From Holothuria scabra (Eukaryota; Echinodermata; Holothuroidea; Aspidochirotida; Holothuriidae): a stretch of DNA of 64,000 nt. Positions 54,800-64,000 of this stretch are shown in pieces. Numbering within the stretch: position 1 is the stretch's first letter; every line of letters begins with the position of its first letter. The notes below the pieces were generated by a model, which searched no databases, was not told the origin of the DNA, and worked only from the letters and a program-made list of their open reading frames with translations. The stretch is taken from assembly GCA_037179385.1 (NCBI GenBank), contig CM074195.1, positions 13,615,887 through 13,679,886 on the forward strand, given 5' to 3'. A program made the translations under genes and the position numbers.

Positions 54800-55290
54800 C
54801 TACTGCTTACTTAGCTTTTATCCATTCTCATCTGGATTATGCTTCCACGTGTTGAAATCCTTACACTAAATTGAATTTAGATAAAACCATAGTTATTATA
54901 TAATAACTATAATAAAACTGAAGCAGTTCAAAGACGCACAGCACTGTTTGTTCTTGATTATAGCTCAAGTGCTGATCATTTCCACAAAAATCTCCCAGAC
55001 TCTAAAGTTGTAATCCTTGCAGCATTGTAGGGCGGGCCTTAACTATCTTTGTATGTTTCACAAAATTAGAATGGAACAACCTTGTGAACATTTCTTTCCC
55101 TCCTATTTTCACCCGGCGGTTTTCTGTCAGGCATGCAAACTGTTATAATGATACAGTTCCAAGTTCTGAGGCGTTCAAATACTAGTTCTTCGTTAGAAGT
55201 GCTCGCCCTTGGAATACCATCCCCTATGTAATCAAAATGAACTTGGACCGTCTGTTTCTCTCTTTCGTACTGCGACCTCTTAACTGGATG
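54800..55290 (+). pseudogene. LINE reverse transcriptase C-terminal relic
   Basis: With several breaks it reads AYLAFIHSHLDYAST then EAVQRRTALFVLDYSS, and later QFQVLRRSNTSS, PLGIP-like sequence. This matches the F..SHLDYAS..W.P......LE.VQRRAARFV block of Jockey-like LINE proteins. A 20-bp AT palindrome interrupts it near 54889-54908. There are many stops. Confidence 0.7.
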
Positions 55291-55594
55291 AGAGACCCAT
55301 CTAAACACATGGATCCTCACACAGCCAACTCCTCAGTATCCTTGTGTTTGTTTTTTACTTGCACTTGTTGCTTTGTGATTTTGTCTTTGTTTTTCAATTT
55401 AGCTACAGTCGCACTTTTTTGTTTTGGTTGTGTCACCCTTATTGGCTTCTTTTAACTGTTACTGTATGCTCTGTGATTGCTCTGTTGTCTTTTGGAGTTT
55501 TTGTCTGAAGATTGGATACTGACGACTTCCCGAATGTTTGCATAGCATGTTACACAGAGAGGACTTAATCAATTGCACCAGCCCAAGAGAAAGA

Positions 55595-55826
55595 CAGTGG
55601 CATAGCCACGGGGAGGGTTTTGGGGGTTAACCCCCCCCCCATGAACCGACCTTGAAAAACAAGAAATCGCAAAAACATATGAATAAACTTTATTACATTT
55701 AAGGCACAAGCATTGCACCACTTGCATCTGGAGACCTAAAATAGCCGTTTCCTCTTTCCCCTTAAAACTTTCACTCCCGTTGTGCTACAAAACCGTCCAC
55801 ATGACACAATCCTTGCTACGCTACTG
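55595..55826. mobile_element. MITE, 232 bp, CAGTGGCATAGCC type
   Basis: The left end CAGTGGCATAGCC and the right end (inverted) CAGTAGCGTAGCAAGG form imperfect inverted repeats. Flanks GAGAAAGA and GAGTAAGA are a 7-of-8 target duplication. A C run follows the left end. Confidence 0.75.
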
Positions 55827-55849
55827 GAGTAAGAGTGCTATCACACTTT

Positions 55850-56045
55850 GATACAAGGTGCAGAAACTTTCAGGAAAAAACGAAATGCCAAGATTGTAAT
55901 TTGAGTATAGTACCGTACAACAATGACATCACAAATTGTTGCGCAATGTACCATAATAATAATGCTAGGGCATTAACTTCAACATTTTATATCTCGGCTC
56001 AAGAATGTCCTATCCTATGAAGATGGGAGTTAGACTGTTAGATTT
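55850..56045 (+). repeat. Dispersed repeat family, copy also in XRN1 intron 20
   Basis: TGTAATTTGA(G)TA...GTACAACAATGACATCACAAA...CTC(A)GGAATGTCCTA is shared, in order, with 13950-14110. The part CGGCTCAAGAATGTCC is also at 52395-52465 on the other strand. Class unknown; perhaps a small DNA element. Confidence 0.65.
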
Positions 56046-56269
56046 TCATTTTTTATGTTGTTCATATTTTTTAATTTTTTACTCGATGTACACTTCACAC
56101 TTTGAAGAGAAAAACTACTGTCACTTGACTCTCAAGAGCCAATCATGAAACAGCCCAGGTCAGTGTAAGGCTACTATAAAAATTTTACAAGAGACCGAAG
56201 CATTGAGGCCAGTGCCCTCTCTTCTGGCCTACTAGGTGGGTGGGGGACGATGAAGTAATAATTAGAGTT

Positions 56270-56490
56270 TTTATTTGAGGTCTGAGATTGGGGACAATGT
56301 GTTCAAGTGGTGGGGCAAGCAAGAACTCACAGCAATATCTAAGCGGAGTGCCACCACAAGTGGGCGCGTAGCGAACATGGAAAATTTGGGACAAAATACC
56401 TCCCATACTGTCGAAAATGGCATTTCTGTCTCTCCGAGGCTGAATTTCAACAATCAGTTTTTCTTTTCTTTTTTAGAAAACAGTTATGAA
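56270..56490. repeat. Decayed DNA-element segment (GCGGAG-TGCC family)
   Basis: ATCTAAGCGGAGTGCCAC followed by GGGCGCGTAGCGAACATGGA closely matches 60680-60730 inside the 60587-61745 element, and, inverted, 58380-58450. It is probably a fragment of the same hAT-type family. Ends are not visible. Confidence 0.55.
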
Positions 56491-56834
56491 ATTTTTCACG
56501 TTTCCCTTATCCGGGCAATATTACTGTGGTGAACCGAATGAAGAGAAAGTTTCAAACCTACTGATGTGTAATTTTGATTCATGAAAATGAACATATCACC
56601 ATTTATGATGCATGCCAAGAATGCCCTGCTAGAATCTTAGAAAATTTCACCATTAACCCTCATGGATTTCATGATGCGATACGCTACAGTGTTCATGTGT
56701 TGTGCCATTACTTTGAAGAACTAAATTTGGCAAAAATAACTTTTAAGTAAATTTATGATTTTTCCGTAAAGGTCAAGAACGGTTACACCAAACTCATTTT
56801 GAAACAACAGTTATCTTACAAATAATGTTCTTTT

Positions 56835-56960
56835 CATTCTCTTTAAAATATCTTTCATTATATTTTAGGACTTCAACATAACACATTCAAGGTAAACCAA
56901 GCTGTCACTCCTAGTTTGAGGAGGTAATTATTATGACATGACTTTCAAGAGCCAAACACC
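56835..56960 (-). repeat. Dispersed repeat, partner of 8550-8715
   Basis: On the minus strand: TTTGGCTCTTGAAAGTCATG, then CAGCTTGGTTTACCTTGAAT and GTCCTAAAATATAATGAAAG, collinear with 8550-8715. Confidence 0.65.
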
Positions 56961-57660
56961 AACAGTCAACTGTACTAATCCAAGTTGGATAACTTCATTT
57001 CCACCTTTAAACACATATTTTGTAGTATTTTTTACCTAAGTTCGAATTTCTAAATTGAGGGGGCGTGGCAAGAGGGAACAAGACATGTGACCTGGGCACC
57101 AGCTTCCTTGCCCCCTTTGATGACTTCTGTGGTTGATATCATGGCGTAACCCCCTCTCACGGGGATAATTTCTGTTCCTTTCGTTCTTCCCTTTGATTGT
57201 TTTCATTATTTTATGGGATCTCCTAATTTATCACAACATGAACAGATGAAGGTGCCGACCTGGGCTAACGTGGGGAAGATGACAAGCTTTCTTTCTTTAG
57301 GCAAGTTTTATTAATTTTAAATGTCAAATGGCTGAGCTCTCTTTGGTAAAAATTGAACCGTATATTTGCTGAATGAATTTTATGAGATACGAATGCAAGC
57401 TGTACTTTTTCACTCGTGAATATCAAAACAATGAAGTACTTCAGTGTACTCAGGCTCTGCATTGAAACCGTTTCATTACGCAACAAACACATTCATGCAT
57501 CCAATAAATATCTAAAAACCATGAGCTGAGACGAGTCGTTTACTCGGTCACTGATTACAAAAGCGTCTAAAATTTGCTGCCCTTCTCTCGAATTTTAATC
57601 ACAGCATAAAGCTATTGTGATGAAGATAGCACGGAAATTTAGGCTGTTTTAAGACATATC

Positions 57661-57950
57661 CAGTGGCGTAGCCAACGGGGGGGGGGGGCAGGTGGGGCAA
57701 ACTGTCCCTCCCCCCGGACGCAAAGAAAAGGGGAAGGGAAGAAAAAACGGGAAGGGAAAAAAAACGGGAAGGGAAGGAAGGGAGGGAAAGAAAGGAAAAA
57801 GAGGAAAAGAGAGGGAAAAAGAGAAAAGGAAAAAGAGAAAATGGGAAAGAAAAGGAGAGAATGGTAGGAGGAAAACGGAAAAGTAGGGGAAAGGAAAAAA
57901 AGGGTGAGGAAAAAAGAAAAAAAATGAAAAAAAAAGAAAGTGGACCAACT
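57661..57950. mobile_element. CAGTGGCGTAGCC-type element end plus 220-bp polypurine tract
   Basis: CAGTGGCGTAGCCAACGGGG at 57661 is a typical left end followed by a G run. From about 57720 to 57945 the plus strand is almost purely A and G ((GGGAAA)n-like). No matching right end or 8-bp duplication was found, so the element's extent is unknown. Long open frames on both strands here are composition artefacts. Confidence 0.6.
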
Positions 57951-58369
57951 ATAACATTCAAAAGCAAGATTGATCTGCATTCATAGAACGCTTTTGGTCA
58001 ATATATGAAAATTCATTCAGAAAAATATATGAACATTCATTTAGTCCCCTAAAGTTAACAAAATAATATGTGAGGGTCACTTTATCGGAGGAAAGACTTT
58101 CCTCTCTTTCCCTTGGCCAGACAGTCAGGAGGACTTTAAAAAAGCAATCATTTTCAGTATTGCCACCAATATTTGAAGGAAGTGCAGATTCTTCAGTAAT
58201 CCCCCCAACTCTTTAAACTTCCTCACAGGAAACCCAGAATCAGGCTGCAATAAAAGCTCCATATCAGCAAATTATTGCTCCAAAAGGGCTTCGCGCGCCG
58301 CAATGCATCAATAATATAGTGGTGTTCACATTTGCAAAAAATCGGAAAACTTAATTACTACTAACAAGC

Positions 58370-58480
58370 TCGAGACATGCCATTTCCGGCTGTCTGAGGG
58401 GTCGCGATTTTTCAAAATATTCTGTACGCTCCGCGCCAACTGAAGACAGTCTTTCTAGCAAGACTTCATATTCTAGTGTT
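58370..58480. repeat. Fragment related to the hAT-type elements
   Basis: CATGCCATTTCCGGCTGTCT, then TTTTTCAAAATATTCTGTACGC-type sequence and AGACAGTCTTTC, matches 53745-53815 inside the 52877-54720 element. Confidence 0.55.
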
Positions 58481-59053
58481 GGGTGCGGTTAGCTCAGCCT
58501 GGTTCGATTTGGTCCACAGTTGACACGAGAATAAGTTTCTCGGACAGAAGTTACCAAGTGATTAGAAGTTGATTTATTTAGGGTATCTCTCTAGAATTTA
58601 CAGAGTTGAAAAAAGTCAGACTAGACTACATGCTGGTACATTAGCGTAATACAGAAACAAGTACACCAAGTCTGCAGCGATTTCACGAGTGCCGCAGGAC
58701 ACACGATCTCAGGAAGTCTCCAACTATGGGATATGCATTCTGATTGGATGAAAGTGAGATACCAACAGAATTGACCAATTGAGGAAGGGTGTGGAACTAG
58801 CCAGACTAAGTGTCGTGTGCAATGTCTAACTTTTATGTAAATAAGGGTATTGCACCATAACGATCGAAGACAAAATGTGCCATAATAAATATACACGACA
58901 CTAGGCTCGGGAACCATTGGCCTACCGTACTCAAATGCTCTCATACACACCTGTCATCAGATACCTTTCAACCCTGTCAGTTGTGCAGTCTTTGTAGATG
59001 GATTCTTTAGTTATTGAAGTGTCAAAATTTTATCAATGTTCAATGTTGCAGAG

Positions 59054-59940
59054 CAGTGGCGTAGCTACAGGAGGCAGGGCGATTGCGCCCTTGCTCGAAA
59101 CAGTGAAAAATTCGAAAATTTACCATTTGAGACACCCGTCAAATACAGTGCGATTTTCCCAAGTTTTTCTTCATAAAATTCCGAATTCTTTTTAATAAAA
59201 ATTCCATATCCGAAATAATAATTTTTAAAGATGGCAAAATTTTCCGCGCGCTTTTCACGCCTTAAATTGCAAACCTTAAAGCTGAAAGTGATCGCTCATA
59301 AAATAATCAGTGAAAAATTTTGTCCTAGCCGGTACCGTGCCGTTTCCCTTAAATTTTCTTCAATATAGGCTTTCATTTTTGTCCAAAAAGGCAACAAAGT
59401 TTCGAGATTTTTCTTAATGCCGTCGAGAAGCCTTAATCCGCTCTCCTGGGATAACACGATCTTCAGTCGACATGCTATCTCAGATTTATGCAAATAGGAA
59501 ACGCAGATTCTTCGATAGTCCCCAAAAATGCAAATCTCCTTACAGGAAACCCTGAACATAATCTATTTTATGCAATACAAACTTCATATTTACAAATGTT
59601 AAAAGGACCCAAATTTTCGGTACGTACCTTACACACACGTACGTACCTTGTTCACACTTAAGAAAAAAAGTCAGATTTATTAAGAAAAATTGTTCTTGTT
59701 CTTAGATGAAGCAAAAAATTTAGCATAAAAATGTACTTTTTGGTCAATGGGGTAGGGTGAGTTACATGGTCCAATTTGGGGGGGGGTTGCTCCCTCCCCC
59801 CCCCCCCCAACACTTCCCGTAAGGTCCTAAGACACCCACAAACTAACACAGCTCAACTTGTGCAAAATCGGGAAACCTCTATGCTTTTGCCCCCCCCCCC
59901 CCCCGACAGTCAGGTCTGGTTACGTCACTAGACCTATCAC
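59054..59940. repeat. Unresolved transposon-derived stretch with C runs
   Basis: A left end CAGTGGCGTAGCTACAGG at 59054 and a possible right end near 59925 (GGTTACGTCACTAG) bracket decayed DNA with C runs at 59785-59808 and 59890-59905. Candidate target duplications do not match, so this may be two elements. Confidence 0.4.
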
Positions 59941-60109
59941 ATTGAGTAACAGCTGTTTAATTGGATCACGGGTATTTTTCCTTTATTTAGTTCAATATTA
60001 TTGTTGAGTTCAACATCATTCATTATCAATGACTAATGTGAATGTGTTTGAGACGCTATTGATAATTAAGGCACCAATGAAACTAGCGGGTGCGCGGAGC
60101 GCACAAAAA

Positions 60110-60370
60110 TGGGTAAATTGCAAAGTTGGTAGTATCCCCAGACCTGGGATTTACGCTAATGCACGCGTTGAGCCTTAGTACAAAGCGCAACCGACTTCGT
60201 TGGCTGATAAACCGATTTTAGTGGCAAGCATAATGCCAAGTGGAAGGAAAGCCAAAGTACCCGGAGAAAAACACGCGTAAATCGAGCCGGGTTTTGAACC
60301 CATGCCCAAGTGAAACACATTGGTACACACTGGCTGGTATAGACCAGTGTGCCACTTCACGACCAAAACC
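60110..60370 (-). mobile_element. tRNA-derived SINE
   Basis: On the minus strand: an A-box region GGTCGTGAAGTGGCACAC, a B box GGGTTCAAAACCCGG about 55 bases on, then TTTTCTCCGGGTACTTTGGC and TTTCCTTCCAC, a body motif common in marine animal SINEs. The A-B spacing is longer than in a tRNA, excluding a real tRNA gene. Confidence 0.75.
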
Positions 60371-60586
60371 CTGTAGGTTTTGTGTTAAGGTGTCATTTGC
60401 CCACAAAGGCAACATCGACTTAGGGTGATTTTGTGACGACCTTGTACACCTGGGGGCCGTTCCCGCTCAAGGGCCCCTGGTGGGGTCCAGGGGGCAAAGC
60501 CCCCGGGAACTCGGCGGTTTTAGTGATTTGAGAGGCTCCAAAATGGTTGAAAATCATATTCAAATTAAGGATCCTAAACTATGAAT

Positions 60587-61745
60587 CAGTGGCGTAACCA
60601 GGATGGCATTTTTAGGGAGGCCTAGGTAACAAGTGGGGTGGGGGGTCTGGTACCTTCTAGAGTCAGGCGCGGCAAGATTATCTAAGCGGAGCGCCACTAT
60701 CGGTTGGCGCAGAGCGTACAAGAAAATTTTGGGCTTTACAAACCCTCCAGATGGCCGGGAACGGCACTTCCCACATGTTTTAATCTGGGTGTATCCAGCC
60801 TTGAAATACGAATCTCATGTCTGCCACTTATCAAATAATGAGAATAAATAGTCAGTCTATGAAAAATGGTTAAAACATACACTTTTAAGGCACCCCAAAA
60901 GAGGGCATTTCTGATCTGTGGCCTGGGGGATGAGACTAAAGGGAACCGGTATCTCCCTTTCCCTTTGGAAAAAATTTAGATCGCAAATGCGGCAATATTT
61001 AAATGGATTTCAGCTTTAATAGGAAAACCAAAAGTAGTTGTGTCCCACTCTGAAAAACTTTCTTTGCATTAGATTTCCTAGATGCAAAATGGCAAAACTT
61101 TGACCTGATTATAGGCCTTCGTTGTAAGAATTTCCCTTTTGTGGAGCATGAAAAATTTCAAAATGCTAATTTTTAGTCTTTGTAAAGATTTTACAAGTGA
61201 CATACATACTGCCAAAGAAACAATGTTTTCCGGTTTTTAGTGGTGTCTAGATGCAAAATGGTTCAGTATTTGTTCAGTCAGGGGTACATTGGTCAAAATT
61301 AAAATACTACGAGTAAATCTCTCCAAATATTTCAACCGCAAAGCAGAAGTATGGATCATTTGAGAACCACATGAAATCCGGAACTTGTGGACATTTTACA
61401 AGCCCGCCCGGATGCCAGTGTCAACTATTAAACAGAGAATTTGTCGAAAAAATCAATCCACAGTGGCACTTGTCATGGACAGGAGTGAGGCACGACATAT
61501 GCCTACTTGTTAAGGATGGAAGGGAAGAATTATGAGAATGCAGTACCTTACCTTTACGGTATATTTTGTGTATGATAAAGTAGAGGAATGGTCGTGTAAG
61601 AATGGTCTCCAGTGTGTGATTGCCTTGTTTATTTCAGTTCAAACATTTTATTTTTTCTCAATTACTTTATCAGGATGCAAAAATTCTGGATAGGGGTGAA
61701 GAAAATCTGGGGGACCTAGACCCCCACCCCGTGTCTACGCCACTG
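60587..61745. mobile_element. hAT-type element, 1.16 kb
   Basis: Ends are inverted copies of CAGTGGCGTA. A perfect 8-bp target duplication, CTATGAAT, lies at 60579-60586 and 61746-61753. The inside has TCTAAGCGGAGCGCCACTAT near the left end, shared with 56330. No transposase is recognisable. Confidence 0.88.
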
Positions 61746-61753
61746 CTATGAAT

Positions 61754-63130
61754 TTAATTCAGGTGTGGGGTGAGGTAAGGGACGAGAATGGAATCGGGAA
61801 GTACTTTGGCATTTGATTAAGGAGAAACATACTTTACAGTAATTTTAGAGGGCAAAGCCAAAATGTTGAAGCTACTCAAAATTGAACATGTGATTGCTAA
61901 TTTGAGACAGGGCATTTTTTAGAGATCCGAAGTGTTTGAGGGCATTTAACCAACAGGGAGTTCTATTTAAAATCCCGAGGAAATATGCGTGGGTTCCAGG
62001 AGTCCGCAACAGGGTCCCGGAAGCTCTGACAATTGTATCCTTTTTAGGGGACTTAATGGAAGCAACAAAAGTACTTTTACATAGGTGTAACTTATTATCT
62101 TAAAAGGGACATTATTACTGGGACAAAATGTGTGTCATTGGGGCCAGTAAGGGGACTGGGGACATGCCCCTCGCGCAGTATGTTTAAAAGGCCCTGATTT
62201 GAGAAGAAGACAGATAATATAGAAAAGAAAGATAGCTTGCAAAGGTTTTGTTTCAATTGTTTGAAGAACGAAAATAAACTCTCCTACAGGTTATCGTTAA
62301 TGTTGGGGTCCAGGGGGCTAAGCCCCGGAAGCTTTGCAACTTTTGCACTCTGAAAAGTAATAATTGAGCCAAAGAATAGCCGAAAAGTAATAAAAGCAAC
62401 TTAATTTTGTTCAATTACTGTTGAAAAATTTATTTTGCGACATTCGGTTATTGGGGGGGGGGCATGCCCCCAAAATCTCACAAAAAAATTATTGGTGCCA
62501 GGCCCCCTGCCCCCCCCCCCTTCTTCCCCCGCCTATGGTTAAATGCCAGACCAGTCAAGTCAGAAATCTTTGCATCCCAACAGAAATATGCGACCCTTCC
62601 TCAGCCTATTATCAAGAAAATCTAGGCTTCGCCACTGATGACATACTAGCCGCCGACAAACTAAAATTATGAATCCACAATATTTGGTAACAAAATTCAG
62701 CATTTATTGCAGTTATTTTTATTTTCACGAAGTCTCTGCACACTGACTGTTTTTCAGAAGAAAAATACATTCACACCCAAGCTAGTCCTATTGAGTAAAG
62801 CCCCTTCCACAATATGCGACGCGACTTATTGCAACAACACTGTCTTGTCGTGGTGAGCGACTAACGACTAATTACTAATTTAAAGAGCATAGTGTCCACG
62901 TTATGCAACAAGTCGCAGTTCCATGAAGCGATTCACGCAAAATTAATCACATTCAACATACTTTTTACTTGTTACGTTGAAGAGACAACAATGTGCTCTG
63001 TCCATTTCGGTTAACTGATCTTGGCGGGCTTCATATCAGAAGTCTATCATTGTTGTCAGTTGCACGTTTCAGTTTCATTCGACCGAACATGTTCGGTCGC
63101 ATGAAACTGGGCTGCGTGTCTGCTTGCAAC
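61754..63130. other. Intergenic, transposon debris
   Basis: A GGGTCCAGGGGGCTAAGCCCC block near 62305 repeats one at 60483. Near 62447-62540 G and C runs surround CATGCCCCC and end in CCCCCGCCTATGG, a likely right end. CTTCGCCACTG at 62628-62638 is another orphan right end. No gene seen. Confidence 0.5.
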
Positions 63131-64000
63131 TCATAGGCGTACGACTGCCCCCCCCCCCCCCCAAAAAAAAAAAAAAAAAAAAATTCTCAAGACCTAAAAT
63201 TCGGGCAGGGATCTGGAAAAATTCGGGCAGCCGTTTGAGTCTTAAAACCTGGTTTGTTTCTACTTACACAGAAAACTCCTAGGCGTGCCCGAATTCCTTC
63301 AAACACTTGGCCGAAAAAATAATAAAAAGCATCATAGTCACGGTACTATTTTTATGAAAACTCTAAAAGATACCAAAATTCGCGACACATTCGGGCAGCT
63401 TATGAAAAAACAATTTTTCGTCAGCCTCACTTTATATTCTTGCGCAAACCTTTGCCCGAAATGACACAATATTCGGGCAAAAGTTGCAAAAAAGTTCTCG
63501 GATATTTTTAATTGCCATATTACAAGGGGAGCGAGGATGTATACAGTCCCCAAAATTTTGCCCGAACAAATCAATCAAAAGCTATCTTGTGATGCACCAT
63601 ATTACTAAATGACAATCACCAATAGTCACCAGAAGGATGAAACGTACTTCGTCGAGAGGTATTTGGGCAGCATATGATTGACATGACGATTTTACACTTT
63701 TCAAAATGATCCTCTTAAAATTGTGCGAAACTTTTTAACCTGCAGTGCTGTGGAACCGAAATTCGGGCAATGGTTAACAAATCAGCGTAGCTTGTTTGCT
63801 CACTCATACGAATTTAGTGTGAACAAATCTGCAAGTAAGTCTGCCCACAAATTCATGTAAAACATCTAGCAACGTGACAAACCGGGTTTTTCTCGAACGG
63901 CGTTAGCAGAAAAATCATATATATATAGTCGGGAGTTCGGCCCGAGTCATATAGACAGTTGTATCAATTCAGTGAAAAAATTAATTAAACATTGAAAGAA
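63131..64000. mobile_element. Left part of an element running off the window
   Basis: CATAGGCGTACGACTG followed by a C run and an A run looks like a left terminal repeat. Inside, the word TTCGGGCA or its complement TGCCCGAA occurs about ten times up to 63775, as expected for subterminal protein-binding repeats. The right end is not in the window. Confidence 0.5.

Noticed and set aside
57599..57980. Three overlapping minus-strand frames of 99-122 codons rich in Phe, Ser, Leu and Pro
   Set aside because: They are opened by the polypurine tract, which cannot form stops on that strand. No domain or conserved pattern.
60290..60370. Possible tRNA gene with GGGTTCAAAACCC
   Set aside because: The A-to-B spacing is too long and no cloverleaf forms; better read as a SINE head.
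1..64000. A novel multi-gene system such as defence, biosynthesis or toxin cluster
   Set aside because: Only one host gene is present. All other coding traces are retrotransposon remnants, and no adjacent host genes exist to form a system.

Overview
This is nuclear DNA from an animal. The gene is spread over many exons with GT-AG introns, and the non-coding space is packed with LINE, SINE, hAT-type and foldback repeats. The mix points to a marine deuterostome, most likely an echinoderm: L2/CR1-like LINEs, tRNA-derived SINEs, a foldback element whose ends are short tandem repeats (resembling the TU elements described from sea urchins), very long G/C runs, and an AGGCCTA/AACGTTA-rich tract. The species assignment is inference.

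There is one recognisable host gene. It is on the minus strand and fills positions 1 to about 51.7 kb: XRN1 (Pacman), the cytoplasmic 5'-to-3' exoribonuclease. I resolved 30 coding exons, all with GT/AG borders and a continuous reading phase, from the start codon at 51718 to a P/Q/S-rich C-terminal exon cut by the left edge. They encode about 1717 residues, already about the length of human XRN1, so only the extreme C-terminus and 3' UTR should be missing. All active-site acidic residues and the basic 5'-phosphate pocket are present. The C-terminal tail carries four 16-residue repeats.

The introns hold most of the DNA. Intron 1 (about 10.7 kb) contains a broken CR1/Jockey-like LINE with a small inverted-repeat element inserted in its ORF, then a foldback structure made of 16-bp repeats, then a 774-bp tandem duplication. 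Intron 11 hosts an L2/CR1-like LINE that lost its reverse transcriptase core. Intron 20 hosts a 2-kb hAT-type element. Four large minisatellites lie in introns 22, 21, 12 and 10. Two repeats duplicate splice junctions of the gene itself: the donor end of exon 22 was amplified into a minisatellite, and the acceptor and start of exon 14 were duplicated about 320 bp upstream.

From 51.7 kb to the right end I see no host gene. The region is a graveyard of transposons: a 1.84-kb hAT-type element with perfect 8-bp target duplications, a LINE tail relic, several elements starting CAGTGGCGTA, a 220-bp polypurine tract, a SINE, and the start of an element that runs off the edge. No novel defence system, gene cluster, CRISPR array or organellar DNA is present. 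The most unusual items are the splice-junction duplications and the compound foldback locus.
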